The translations under genes were made by a program, and so were the position numbers. Under the pieces are notes generated by a model. That model saw only the letters and a program-made list of their open reading frames with translations. It was not told the DNA's origin and searched no databases. From the NCBI RefSeq assembly GCF_027579695.1, contig NC_083574.1:60736559-60800558 (forward strand): a stretch of DNA of 64,000 bases, read 5' to 3'. Shown here in pieces: positions 49,810 through 61,949 of the stretch (the stretch's first letter is position 1; every line of letters starts with the position of its first letter). The stretch comes from Neoarius graeffei (lineage: Eukaryota > Chordata > Actinopteri > Siluriformes > Ariidae).

Positions 49810-51850
49810 TGTTTATGTCGCACATTTTTTTTACCTGCTTTGTGTTCATTGCATTATTTTTCAAGTTCAGAGGAAGGCATATAGATATTAATACAATTCT
49901 GATCACTATTCTAAGCAAATGTAGTGTCCAATCCTCCAATCGCTACATGCTTGTTCATGAATATTACCTAGGCCAAGTGCATTCCTGTGTGTTGTCTCCT
50001 TCCCTTGTTTTGCAGTCAGTTGTAGGTGATACACACTTGAATGACATTGTACCTGTTCCAAAATGGCATCTTAACCTTGACCTTTTTCAAGGTTAGAGTT
50101 TTGCTACCCAGTGTGACCGTGTATCCAGCATCTTCAGACATGTTCCTCGTGTCATCTGTTCCGTACTTCATTACCATCAATGTGTTAAATTGACCTAATT
50201 TAGTAATGAAGACTGACAAAATGCAATTTAGTAACCTGCACGGATGACTTCATTCCTTTTGTGTAAGTAGTTGTAGCATTTTGTTGTAATTACATAAATA
50301 TTTCTAACTATATGTTATATTCTGAGTTTCATCAGTGTCCTATTGTAAATTAATTTGATTTCAGGGTTTCCACTGTCGCTGCATTACAGGTTTTAGTTTT
50401 GGCGTAAGGCAAGTTTTTAGCTTTATAGTTTGCACTAACCTAGTGCACGCAAATCACATGAGCCTGCCTACTTCACCTTTGGATCTTGCGACACACATTA
50501 CACTAAAATCTGCTCAATTTATTCAGCTTTTTGAGTGAAGTGTTAAAATAACACATTCACAAATATGCCAGATGTGCCAGAAATGTTTTATTTCAAGAAT
50601 TAACATAACATTTGGAGCCCAAAATATGTTTATTCTGTGTAAGTATTGACATATCTGTGGGGGTTTTTTCCCATGTATTTTGTGTACATGTTTCAAATGT
50701 TTAAACACCACACACTGCTGATAGGCATTACGGACAGAAAAAGTGCCGTGTGAAAATATAGCAGCATTGATTCTTTAACAGTCCTTTCATTAACAAATCT
50801 GAGAAAAGTGCATATATGAAGTCAGCAAGCATGACTCGTTTTTGAACATTTCATTCTATTAGGATACATTTATCAATTACAAGTGCAATTCATCAAATGG
50901 AAAAAGAAAAATTTCAACAGCTGATAGAAAGAAAATGTGGGAAAAAAAAACTTTCAGAGAAAAAGGAAAACATCCTCTCCAAAACAAATTATAAAAGCCT
51001 CTTACAGTAGAACAGCTAGAATAAACACAAAAACAATCCTTGCTATTTCTAATACAGTAACCATTCTTAGTGCAATTATTATTATGCCAGCCATGTTTTC
51101 AACAAGTGTCCACACAAAGGTTTTTGTAGGTAATATAGCTGGACTATGTCTTTCTGTCCATACATTCCAATGGTTACAAATGTATTGCGTCAAATCACTA
51201 TTACATATTGCACTTTTCAGAAAAAGATGTATATTTCTAATTTTTTAAAGAAAAAAAATTGTAAGAGATATAGGGTGTTTTCTGATTAATATGGCTGCCA
51301 CAGAAAGATAACGCTCTTTTTCTCAGCAGATCAGTAGCAAACACACTTTTAGAATAGCTGTATCCAGATGGGATTCATTTCACTGGTTGATAGCTGTAAT
51401 AACTTTTTGAAACATTTTCATCTTGTGTCCAGATGGTAGCTAAACACATTTCTGCCAGATTGTGATTGTATCACATTTGGTCATATGATCAGACAGAAAT
51501 GTAGCTGTCATTATGATGGTCCCTTTAATATGTGGGATTGCAGTCTCCTTGTGTTACTCTGATTTTATTTTCTTTCTCTTACTAAGGCAGTATTGAGATG
51601 TACCCAGACTGAATAAGTTGTTGAGACTACTCCAAAGCATTCATCTTCTTACAATTGAGCAACTGGATTTGTGAGTGAGGCAACTAAATACAATAAGAAA
51701 GTTGAATTGTTGAAATCAGATCTTAAATACTTTTTTCTTCACCTGTGAAGCTTGAAGACTAATAAACCACAAAGTTGCAGAAATAAAATGTTAATATGTC
51801 ATGTTCATCTGCAGAATTGCCAGCAAATAAAGAATATTGAGGTTTAAAAA
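49810..51850. other. Intergenic, no gene or recognisable repeat seen
   Basis: AT-rich sequence. Short open frames on both strands match nothing I know. A search for exons of amfr, the neighbour of NUDT21 in mammals, gave none by eye. Confidence 0.45.
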
Positions 51851-51869
51851 TATATACACATACATACAC

Positions 51870-51870
<1 letters not shown>

Positions 51871-51951
<81 letters not shown>

Positions 51952-51958
51952 TATATTA
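51871..51958. repeat. (TA)n microsatellite
   Basis: About 85 bases of TA broken by CA. Confidence 0.95.
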
Positions 51959-52351
51959 GGTTCAAACTAATACACTGCCTGGCCAAAAAAATAAAAAAGT
52001 TGGATTTTAATAAGCAAATACATAAGAGCCTTTGACTGGATAATTACTGCAGTGATTAATGTTTCAGCTGGCAACAATTGGTTTAACCCTAAATGATGCA
52101 GTGAGTAGCTTTTCATTTCTTAAACAAACATGTCAGAAGACGTATCCTGTGCTCATGGAAAAGATGTTACTGTGTTTCAGAAAAGATGTTACTGTGTTTA
52201 AAACTATTGGCCTTGCTAAAATTACTGGAAGTTGGTTAAGAGCTGTTGAACGCATTATTAAAACCTGGAAGGATAATGGTAAACCATCAACTTCGTGGAG
52301 GAAAATGTTATTGGAAAAAGATCCTGCCTGACCATGATCAGAGATCAATTA

Positions 52352-53957
52352 CAACCCCGATTCCAAAAAAGTTGGGACAAAGTGCAAATTGTAAATAAAA
52401 ACGGAATTCAATAATTTACAAATCTCAAAAACTGATATTGTATTCACAATAGAACACAGACAACATATCAAATGTCGAAAGTGAGACATTTTGAAATTTC
52501 ATGACAAACATTGGCTCATTTGAAATTTCATGACAGCAACACATCTCAAAAAAGTTGGGACAGGGGCAATAAGAGGCTGGAAAAGTTAAAGGTACAAAAA
52601 AGGAACAGCTGGAGGACCAAATTGCAACTCATTAGGTCAATTGGCAATAGGTCATTAACATGACTGGGTATAAAAAGAGCATTTTGGAGTGGCAGCGGCT
52701 CTCAGAAGTAAAGGTGGGAAGAGGATCACCAATCCCCCTAATTCTGCGCCGACAAATAGTGGAGCAATATCAGAAAGGAGTTCGACAGTGTAAAATTGCA
52801 AAGAGTTTGAACATATCATCATCATCTACAGTGCATCATATCATCAAAAGATTCAGAGAATCTGGAAGAATCTCTGTGCATAAGGGTCAAGGCCGGAAAA
52901 CCATACTGGGTGCCCGTGATCTTCGGGCCCTTAGACGGCACTGCATCACATACAGGCATGCTTCTGTATTGAAAATGACAAAATGGGCTCAGGAATATTT
53001 CCAGAGAACATTATCTGTGAACACAATTCACCGTGCCATCCGCCGTTGCCAGCTAAAACTCTATAGTTCAAAGAAGAAGCCGTATTTAAACACGATCCAG
53101 AAGCGCAGACGTCTTCTCTAGGCCAAGGCTCATTTAAAATGGACTGTGGCAAAGTGGAAAACTGTTCTGTGGTCAGACGAATCAAAATTTGAAGTTCTTT
53201 CTGGAAATCAGGGACGCCGTGTCATTCAGACTACAGAGGAGAAGGACGACCCAAGTTGTTATCAGCGCTCAGTTCAGAAGCCTGCATCTCTGATGGTATG
53301 GGGTTGCATTAGTGCGTGTGGCATGGGCAGCTTACACATCTGGAAAGACACCATCAATGCTGAAAGGTATATCCAGGTTCTAGAGCAACATATGCTCCCA
53401 TCCAGACGACGTCTCTTTCAGGGAAGACCTTGCATTTTCCAACATGACAATGCCAAACCACATACTGCATCAATTACAGCATCATGGCTGTGTAGAAGAA
53501 GGGTCCGGGTACTGAACTGGCAAGCCTGCAGTCCAGATCTTTCACCCATAGAAAACATTTGGCGCATCATAAAACGGAAGATACGACAAAAAAGACCTAA
53601 GACAGTTGAGCAACTAGAATCCTACATTAGACAAGAATGGGTTAACATTCCTATCCCTAAACTTGAGCAACTTGTCTCCTCAGTCCCCAGACGTTTACAG
53701 ACTGTTGTAAAGAGAAAAGGGGATGTCTCACAGTGGTAAACATGGCCTTGTCCCAACTTTTTTGAGATGTGGTGTTGTCATGAAATTTAAAATCACCTAA
53801 TTTTTCTCTTTAAATGATACATTTTCTCAGTTTAAACATTTGATGTCATCTATGTTCTATTCTGAATAAAATATGGAATTTTGAAACTTACACATCATTG
53901 CATTCCGTTTTTATTTACAATTTGTACTTTGTCCCAACTTTTTTGGAATTGGGGTTG
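52352..53957 (+). mobile_element. Tc1 element nested in an older Tc1
   Basis: CAACCCCGATTCCAAAAAAG and its inverse (CAACCCCAATTCC...) with TA on each side. 1606 bases, nearly the same length as the copy at 45645. Confidence 0.9.
52660..53739 (+). pseudogene. Tc1 transposase with a single in-frame stop
   Basis: The frame opens at MTGYKKSILEW (52660). The alternative start seen in sister copies, MGRGSPI, is VGRGSPI here. It runs to a TAG at 53119-53121, where sisters have AGG in LLRAKAH, and continues in the same frame through [17 protein letters not shown] and SPIENIW to 53739. One codon separates it from a complete 359-codon reading. Confidence 0.85.
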
Positions 53958-54525
53958 TAAATGCTTGAAGCCGAATCGTTTAAAAAAATCATAAACTAAT
54001 CTGCCAGTAGAACTCATGGCTATGTTTAATAGTGAAATTAAGAGCATTTCCACACTCACACTATGATGAAAACTCACAGGATTGGGACTAAACAGCTGTG
54101 TGGCCATAAAATGTTATGGGGCAATAAAATGAAGTCAGCTGACGACTTGAATGTACTAAATGACCAGGTTATCACATCAATGGATTTTTTCTTCTCTGAT
54201 GGCAAAGGCATAAAATTAGAGCTCAGACTGTGAAAGAGTGGTTCAGGGAGCATGAGGAATTATTTTCACACATGAATTTGCCACTTTAACCCTATTGAGA
54301 ATTTTTGGGATGTTCTGGAAAAGACTTTACACAGTGGTTCAACTCTCCCATCCTCAAAACAAGATCTCGGTGAAAAATTAATACAACTCTGGACTGAAAT
54401 AAATGTTGTGACATTGCATAAGTTTATCGAAACAATGCCACAGTGAATGCATGTTTTAATCAAAGCTAAAGGCGGTCCAACCAAATATTAGACTGCGCGA
54501 CTTTTTTTTTTGGCATGGCAGTGTA

Positions 54526-55589
54526 GCTAAAGAGTATGCTGTATCACTTGCAGCTTCCAAAACTAACACTGACATCTAGCATAAATACTGAAATAGAGTA
54601 TGCTGTACATCATAGACTGTGATGCCTCTATCAAGTTCAGATATATAGTTTTCTATAGACACACAGATTTGTGGAGAAAAAAAAGCAGTGCATAACTTTC
54701 ATTCTTCACCCCCTCAATGGGAGGTCCACACTGAAAGTCCCTAGACCTCTCACATTAATATAGACAGAAAGATATAGTATTATTTATTTCTGTTAACATT
54801 CTATAAATATATAATTAAATACAAATATGCTTTATTGAAATTAAAATATATAAATTTATATTTACAACTAAGTATTATTGGGGGGGGAGCTAGGTCCACA
54901 CAGAGTAGCTCTAACACATAGAAAAGTGCATTCAAATTTGGACCACATTCTTATACAATAATGCATATAGCCACAATGGCATAAATGTGGTTCTCATTTC
55001 AGCAGAGAAATGGGTCCCCACTTTGGAAAGGATTTGGGATAATGGAATTTCATTGCTCCATAAAATACAGCTTTGCCTGTGGATTCCACATGTTCTTTTG
55101 CAATCCACTACTGATTATAGATTTTCAAGATGGGGCTATAAATGCTCTAATTGCTTTTGGCCTTGTATTATAAATGTATGTGGGACAATATGTTATTCAT
55201 ATTGGTCTATCCTTGAGAAATGCATCTGTGCATTATTGCTTAGTAACTACGTTATACAAAGAGGGGAACTAAGTATTCAGACAGTTTTGGTTTTGTTATT
55301 TCATATACTTTCAGTGCATGTATCTAGTTCATATGTACACACACTTTGTACTTATAAATATGAAAAAAGTATGTATTCATAAGCATACACAAAGATATGT
55401 TTAAAAATGAAATTGACAGGGAAAAAGTATTGTGACGTTTATATGCACGTAAAAATATGCATATGTAAAGGTTACATTAAAATAAATCAAGTTGTAAATA
55501 ACTGCTGCTGCAAAATACCTAATGCAAATTATATTGGGCATCATTATAAAATTGTTGTCATTGGCGAGAAAGGTTTTGCATAGGACGTA
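54526..55589. other. AT-rich intergenic, no feature seen
   Basis: A 131-codon open frame at 54987-55382 has low-complexity, hydrophobic composition and no domain; I do not call it. Confidence 0.4.
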
Positions 55590-56525
55590 GCAATCATGGT
55601 GAAGGCGAAGGAGCTCCCTAAAGGGACAACAACCCACCATAGCAAAGATTTAAATATCCCAGTCAGTACAGATGGTTCAAAAATATGCAGGTTAGAAGTT
55701 CATTAAACCACAACTAATCATCCCTGGATATGTGCGTCATGCAATATTTCACAACACACTCTCACGCTAATGATAAGGAAGCTACGAGGGAAGCCAGTAG
55801 TCACTCAAAAAGATTTGCAGGATGACCTGAAAGCAGCAGAAACAACAGTTACACAGAGAACAATAAGCAATGAACGGCACTACAATCATTTCCGTTCCTA
55901 AACCTCACTTAAAACTCTTCTGCTAAAAGAGAAGCATAGAGATGTGCATCTAAAGTTTGCACACAAGAATGTAGACAAATCAGATCTCTTTTGGAACAAA
56001 AGACAAAAAAAGAGCTCTTTGGCATTAATTCAGCTTATTTTTGGACAAAAAAGGGTTACATGTGTGATCCCAAGGACACCATTGCCACAGTGAAGTGCCC
56101 AGGAGAGAATCATGATATGGGGCTGCTTTTCTGCAAACAATACGTCACTGAAGAAAACATGAACAGAGTGATGTGCAGGAGCATATTAGAGGAGAATTTA
56201 ATCTCATTGGTCGAAAAACTGAATTTGGAGAGAAGATGGACCTTTCAACAAGACAATGATGCCAAACTTACAGCCAAAATGACTCAAGACTTTTTTTTTT
56301 CTGAAAAAGAAGGTGAAGGTGCTTACAGGGCCTACCCAAGACATTATTTATGGAGGATTATGAAATCATCAGTCCATCAGTGGGACCCTTATAAACTTGA
56401 TTGAAGATTTGATTTGAAGACAATTTGCCAACAGGAATGGGCCAATATTGGGAAAAAAACTTCTTACTACAGAAGTCTTAAAACTGTAATTGCCAATAAG
56501 GGCTTTGCTACAAAGTACTAATGTT
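55590..56525 (+). mobile_element. Decayed Tc1-like element
   Basis: Transposase wording persists in several frames: MIRKLRGKPVVTQKDLQDDL near 55770, LKFAHKNVDKSDLFWN near 55950, WTFQQDNDAKLTAKM near 56240 and VIANKGFATKY near 56490. Stops and indels are many and terminal repeats are not clear, so limits are approximate. Confidence 0.65.
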
Positions 56526-56537
56526 GCTGTACCATGA

Positions 56538-56868
56538 GCTGGCCTAATGGTTAGTGTGTCCAGCTCTCGATTGGAAGACTGTGACTTCTACTCACGGTCG
56601 GGTCATACCAAAGACCATCATGAAAATGGTACCTACTGCCATCTGGAAAGGCACGCTGCAATAGAGATGCGAGTAGGGAGTCAAACTTTCATGGTTACCA
56701 GAGGACTAGCCCCCCCACTGTAACCCTAACTGTATAGGCGAGAGGCCGAGGGCTATAGAAGAGATCAGCGCCACCCAATGTGCCTTAAGGGCCTGGTTAG
56801 TCCTGGGATGGGAGACTGCCTGGGAAAACCAGGTGCTGGCATGGGAAGGACTTTGACTATTGTTAATT
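56538..56868 (+). mobile_element. SINE with tRNA-like head and 5S-rRNA-like segment
   Basis: 56538-56610 reads like a tRNA promoter region (GGCCTAATGGTTAGTGTGTC, then GGTCGGGTCATACC). 56785-56840 reads GGGCCTGGTTAGTCCTGGGA, TGGGAGACTGCCTGGGAAAA, CCAGGTGCTGG, the 3' half of 5S rRNA including its internal control region. Neither part is a functional RNA gene because both are incomplete. Order (tRNA first, 5S second) differs from the 5S-then-tRNA order I know for some vertebrate SINEs. Confidence 0.6.
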
Positions 56869-57411
56869 TGTGGTATCCAAATACCCTTTTGTCTATCAAT
56901 TTTTTTAAAGGTCCCATGGCATGGTGGTTTGTTGATGCTTTAAAGGGGCTCGCGGAGGTTTCCGGATGTTATATCCGCAGCCTTTCTCGAAATGAACCCT
57001 CGGCACGTAGATATAGCCTCCTGGGAGAAAGCCCCATTTCAGCGCTTTTCCCAGTGCGTCATTTTGCTAATGAGAAGCAGGAGGCGGGGAAGGGTAGAGG
57101 GTGGGGGCGGGTCTTATCATTAATATTCATGACATGTAAACGTGTTACCTCTGATTGGCTAACAGCACTGTGACGCTACCTCCAGTGGGTCAGAACAAGC
57201 GAATGTGGGTGTCTTACTATGGCGAGAGAGAAGGAACAAACCGCGAAGGGAAAAATACCGCGCGCTGACATCATTAAGGTGCGACGCGAGGAAATAAAAT
57301 AAATTCAACAAATGTTTGGGTTTTTACTGAACAAACAAACAAATAAAATGAACGAGTGACTTAAAAAAAAGAATGTGGGTGTCTTTGTAAAAACTGTTTT
57401 GATTGGCTATT

Positions 57412-57719
57412 ATAACAGAGCATGCTGCATGCTTTTTGGTTTTGTAGCACAGAGTACCTGGCTAACTGCAGGAAGCGGTTAGCTGCACAGCTAATGTAGC
57501 CATTGCAAGGCTAACGTGGCACCGATTTTAAAACACGGCAAAACATAAGCTCATAAGTTACAGTCAACTTCCAGACTAAACTCAGTTTAACAGAGCGATG
57601 CTGCATGCTCTTTAGTTTTGTAGCGCAGATTACCTGGCTAACTGCAGGAAGCGGTTAGCTGCACAGCTAATGTAGCCATTGCTAGGCTAACGTGGCACCG
57701 ATTTTAAAACACGGCAAAA
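57412..57719. repeat. Two ~132-bp direct copies inside the TTAA element
   Basis: Copies share GTAGCACAGAGTACCTGGCT-type wording through TTTTAAAACACGGCAAAA and differ at about five positions. A 43-base spacer lies between. Confidence 0.85.
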
Positions 57720-57738
57720 TGACCAGTTATACACTTAC

Positions 57739-58038
57739 TTGTTCGGTGTTTGAGGCTGATGCGGCAGGGATGCTTGGCACAGACCCAGGCTTCAGTAACA
57801 GTTGATGTGCAAAATCTGCCCGGTACTGTCCCAAGTTGTGGAAACATTCATCAGTAAAATGCTTCCGACAAACATACACCGTCTTAGGTAGACTCGACGG
57901 CGTATTATTGAAGTAAATAAAATTAAGCCACTGCGTCTTCAGGGGCTCTCCCGTCGGCAGTAAAAACAGACTCCTTTCTGTGTTGTCACATCCATGTACA
58001 GCACAACTTCCATGTTTTGCTCGCTTAGGTGGTGCCAT
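57739..58038 (-). CDS. THAP-domain exon carried by a TTAA element
   Basis: ATG at 58038 opens a stop-free frame (MAPPKRAKHGSCAVHGCDN). The THAP zinc-finger signature is complete: C12-x4-C17, W37, C57-x2-H60, and SVPSI at 86-90 in place of the usual AVPTI box. Coding sequence leads to an excellent splice donor (GAACAA/GTAAGTG at 57733-57738); without splicing it ends two codons later at 57727. This suggests a first exon whose partner exons are absent here. THAP domains bind DNA and occur in P and Kolobok transposases and in host proteins derived from them. Whether this copy is transcribed is unknown. Confidence 0.65.
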
Positions 58039-58322
58039 GTTGTTGTGTCCTCTATGGTCTACTCACTACAACTGGGCAGGCAATCCATACGGTGGGTGGG
58101 AATCCAGAGGGGGGGGCGTGGGGATCATCTCCCTTGCTGACGTCGGCAAGGGAAGAGCTTCTCAACGCGCCATTTTGACGCGCCATTCTCAAATATTGGG
58201 CATAATTTGGTTTACACATTATGAAATTTCTAGCCACTGGGGTGACTTAAGAAGGTCAGAGGAACTCATTTTAATGTTAAAAAACCTCAGAAAGTGAAAA
58301 TTTCATGCCATGGGACCTTTAA

Positions 58323-59130
58323 GCATACTCTATATGGGAAAAGTACCCCACCTAATTATTGACTTCAGGTGCTTTAGCCACACCCATTGCTAACAGGTGC
58401 ATAAAATCAACCACACAGCCATGCAATCTCCAAAGGCAAACACTGGCAGTAGAATGGGTCGTACTGAAGAACTGAGTTATGTGCCACTATCATAGGATGC
58501 CACCTTTGCCTCAAGTCAGCTTGTGAAATTTCTGACCTGTTAGAGCTGTCTCAGTCAACTGTAAGCACTATTATTGTGAAATGGAAGTGTTTAGGAGTGG
58601 TATAAAGCACACCACCACAGGACTCTGGAGCAGTGGAAACATGTTATCTGGAATGATGAATCACGCTTCACTATCTGGCAGTCTGATGGATCTACTGGAA
58701 TGCAAAGTGCCAACAGCGATGTTTGGTGGAGGAGAGATAATGATTTGGGGCTGTTTTTAAGGATTTGGGTCCCTCAGCTCCAGTGAAGTGTAAAGTTAAT
58801 GCTACAGCATACAAAGGCATTTTAGACATTTAGGTAGAGTATGCTTCCCATTTGTGGCAACAGTCTGGGGAACTTAACTTCAATCTCACTGAACACCTTT
58901 GGGATGAATGGGAACATCGATTGCAAGCCCAACCTTCCAGTCCAATCAGTACCTGACCTCACAAATGCTTTTTTGACTGAATGGGCAAAAATTCCAACAG
59001 ACACACCCCAAAATCTTGTAGAAGGTATTCCCAGAAGAGTGGCTAGCAGCAAAGTGGGGACCAACTCCATATTAATGCCCATGGTTTTTGGAATGTGATG
59101 TCCAACAAGCTCATATCACGGAGTGTATGC
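58323..59130 (+). mobile_element. Decayed Tc1-like element, same family as 31556-37890
   Basis: Retains AGAATGGGTCGTACTGAAGA, WKHVIWNDESRFTIWQSDGS wording near 58636, HLWDEWEHRLQAQPSSPIS near 58900 and the VEGIPRRVASSKVGTNSILM end near 59090. Large internal deletions remove one catalytic region. The left terminal repeat is lost. Confidence 0.65.
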
Positions 59131-59285
59131 TTATAAATACACATTTTTTCAGACAAATTCAAAAGATATTTTGTATGTAAATATGAAGCAGATATACTGT
59201 ATATACTGGAAGTATATTAAAACAAAAAAGGGTATACCTTCCCCTCAGTGTATAACGTAAATTAGCATTGGCACTTTAGGCAGTT

Positions 59286-59289
<4 letters not shown>

Positions 59290-59349
<60 letters not shown>
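59290..59349. repeat. (TA)n microsatellite
   Basis: Pure TA run just before another Tc1-like element. Confidence 0.95.
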
Positions 59350-59351
<2 letters not shown>

Positions 59352-59357
59352 GAAATA

Positions 59358-61677
59358 CAACCCCAAATCAGAAAAAGTTGGGACAGTTGGGAAAATGCAA
59401 ATTTAAAAAAAGAAGAAGTATTGATTTCTGAATCTACTTTGGCTTGCATTTCATTGTAGACAGTACAAACCCAAGATCTTTCATGTTTTGTCTAGTCAAC
59501 TTCATTTCATTAGTTAATATACATCCATTCCTGTGTTTAGGCCTGCAACACATTCCAAATAAAGTTGGGACAGGGGTAATTTAGGGCTAGTAATGAGGTA
59601 AAACAATTAAATAATGATGTGATTTGAAACAGGTGAGGTCATGATTTGGTACAAAATCAGTATCCAGGAAAGGCCTAGTCTTTGAGGAGCAAAGATGGGC
59701 CAAGGATCTCTAGTTTGTCAACAAATGCATGCAAAAAATAATTGAAATGTTTAAAAACAATTTTCCTCAAAGAAAGATAGGAAGGGATTTGAATAAAACA
59801 CCCTCTATGTTGCATAATGTTATTAAACGATTCAAGGAATCTGGAGGAATTTTGGTGTGTAAAGGACAAGGGTGCAAGCCCGAGCTATACACCCATAGAT
59901 CTCCAATCCCTCAGATGGCATTGAATAAAGAACCGTCATTTGTCTATAGCCGATATAACCACATGGGCTCAGGATTACTTCGGCAAACCTTTGTCAAGCA
60001 CTGCAATACAGAGTTACATCCACAAATGGCAGTGAAAACTTTACTGTGCAAAAAGGAACCCTTATATTAACTGTGTCCAGAAGCACCGTCAACTTCTCTG
60101 GGCTCAGAGGCATCTGGCATGGACCATCACACAGTGGAAACGTGTACTGTGGTCAGACAAATCAGTATCCCTGGTCTTTTTTGTAAGAAATGGGCACCTT
60201 CTGTTCTGGACCAAAGTCAATAAGGACCATCCAGAACAACAAGTTCTGCAACCTGCAACAAGTCCAAAAGCCAGGGTCTGTCATGGAATGGGGTTGTGTC
60301 AGTGCCCTTGGCAAAGGCAACTTACACTTCTGTGATGGCAGCATTAATGCAGAAAAGTACTTTGAAATTTTGGAGCAACATATGCTGCCTTCAAGATGAC
60401 ATCTTTTCCTGGAAGATTATAACAAGACAATGCAAAACCACATTCTGCACACATTACAAAGGCATGATTGTGGAAGAAGGTGCCGGTCCCCTTTGTCCCC
60501 AATACAGAATGCGTGGCAAAGTTTGAAATTAAAAACGTGATAACGATAACCTCGTACTGTTGCACACCTTAAGATCTGTTTGCAGGAAGAATGGGAGAAA
60601 ATAGCACCTGAAATGCTTCATCACTTGGTGTCTTCAGTCCCTAAACATGTTTTAAGTGCTGTGAGAAGGAATGGCAACACTATAAAGTGGTAAATGCTTT
60701 ACTGTCCCAACTTTTTTAAAAATGTTTTGCAAGAATCAGGATTGAAATGTGTGTATTTTGAAAGAACAGGTAAATTCATGAGGTAAAACAGCAAATAATG
60801 TGCTTTTATATTGTTTTGAGTGCAATACAGGTCAAAGATTATTTACAAAACATTGTTTTCAGTTTTAATTTCAATTTCAACATACCAGGGTTCTAACTAG
60901 GCCTTTTCAGCGTATCGGGCCGATATGCAATGTTTCCCTATCGTTACGCCCACAATATTGCTAACATGCCTGTAGAAGTTGCCACGACACTAATAAAAAG
61001 ACTTGTCAATCATCTAAATGTGGTCTTTTGTTTAATTTTCTCTTGTTATCCCCACGCGGTGGCAACAGCGCACCACCATTTCTACATTCGGACACACTCC
61101 ACTCCAGCCATATAAACACCCAGTGCATAGCTGCCTGAGTAGTTCCATGTGGAGATTGTCATTGATCATGCTAGTCTGGTTTACCTCCTTCCTTATGCTG
61201 TGTTCATTGTAAAGTGCCCTCTGTGTTAAGAGGCGCTTACATGCCATGCACGTAATATGTGCCAGTCCCCAAGTTAGATCTGGACAGTCATATATTGTAA
61301 TTGAATGGCTGAAGCTGAAAATAAAGTTGACACTCAGTGAACATCAACTGGTTGTTTTATTCTTATTCCATAAATGTCACTAATATAGTTGAATAATAAT
61401 TATAATAATTCTTCAATCAAAAACAATCACAGCAACTTTTGGCAAAAAAACAAAAACAAAACCTCATTAATATTACCAAGAAAGAGTGACTTTCAGGGAG
61501 GTCTGCAAGTGCCAGGAAATGTACTAGAATGCATCTCTGAGCATGTAGAACCCGTGAGCTTTCAGGGGACGGAGGCAGCCCCCAAACCCCTGGCCGTTAT
61601 GACTGGTGCCACTACGCTGATATTTTGGTCTAGTTAGAACCCTGCATACCACCCCAAATAATTCTGATTTGGAGTTG
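59358..61677 (+). mobile_element. Old Tc1-like element (CAACCCCAAATCAGAAAAAG ends) with a nested element
   Basis: The right end is the inverse CAACTCCAAATCAGAATTATT; TA flanks both. Decayed transposase runs from MGQGSLVCQQ near 59696 through WSDKSVSLVFF near 60150, GSVMEWGCVSALGKGNLHF near 60270 and VSSVPKHVLSAVRRNGN near 60630, with several frameshifts. A ~760-bp element is inserted at 60886. Confidence 0.75.
60886..61644. mobile_element. Non-autonomous element with CAGGGTTCTAACTAG ends
   Basis: Perfect 15-base terminal inversion CAGGGTTCTAACTAG. CATAC occurs on both sides (60881-60885, 61645-61649). CAGGG ends suggest hAT, but the visible duplication is 5 bp, not 8. No transposase. Confidence 0.65.
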
Positions 61678-61679
61678 TA

Positions 61680-61949
61680 TATATTTAATTTATGGTGGTG
61701 TTGTACTTAAAAGCCAAGCCTAAGGAAGAATGAAATCTGAGCTCTCTTTAATGAGAAAAGAGAGGAGGAAAAACCATGCACTAGCCAGATAAATTTCCAC
61801 ATGTAACTCTGCAAGAGAGCAAAAGAAATTATTACTGAAATTTACTGAGAGAGAAAGAGCCAATAAACCGAGAGAGGCTTGGGTGTTAAGATAAGTATAG
61901 ATAAGTATAAGATAAGACTATGAAAGAAAAGTAGTACCCAGAGTTTCAG
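61680..61949. other. Spacer, no feature seen
   Basis: Purine-rich sequence with GATAAGTATA repeats; no gene. Confidence 0.4.

Larger units (their letters stand above)
51973..54523 (+). mobile_element. Old Tc1-like element hosting a younger Tc1
   Basis: CACTGCCTGGCCAAAAAAAT and the inverse CACTGCCATGCCAAAAAAAA ends with TA. Host remnants carry DVTVFKTIGLAKITGSWLRA (helix-turn-helix) before the insertion and NPIENFWDVLEKTL-like wording near 54290-54330 after it. Heavily mutated. Confidence 0.75.
56909..58318 (-). mobile_element. TTAA-flanked Kolobok-like element with a THAP exon
   Basis: AGGTCCCATGGCATG ends in perfect inversion, flanked by TTAA (56905-56908 and 58319-58322). It encodes a THAP domain on the minus strand. 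TTAA targets together with THAP-bearing transposases fit the Kolobok superfamily. The catalytic part is missing. A ~132-base block is duplicated at 57412-57544 and 57588-57719. Confidence 0.75.

Noticed and set aside
49810-51850. Exons of amfr or other mammalian neighbours of NUDT21
   Set aside because: No peptide in any frame resembled them on reading.
54987-55382. 131-codon open frame
   Set aside because: Low-complexity, no motif; probably chance in AT-rich DNA.
56785-56840. 5S rRNA gene
   Set aside because: Only the 3' half is present and it is part of a SINE-like unit.
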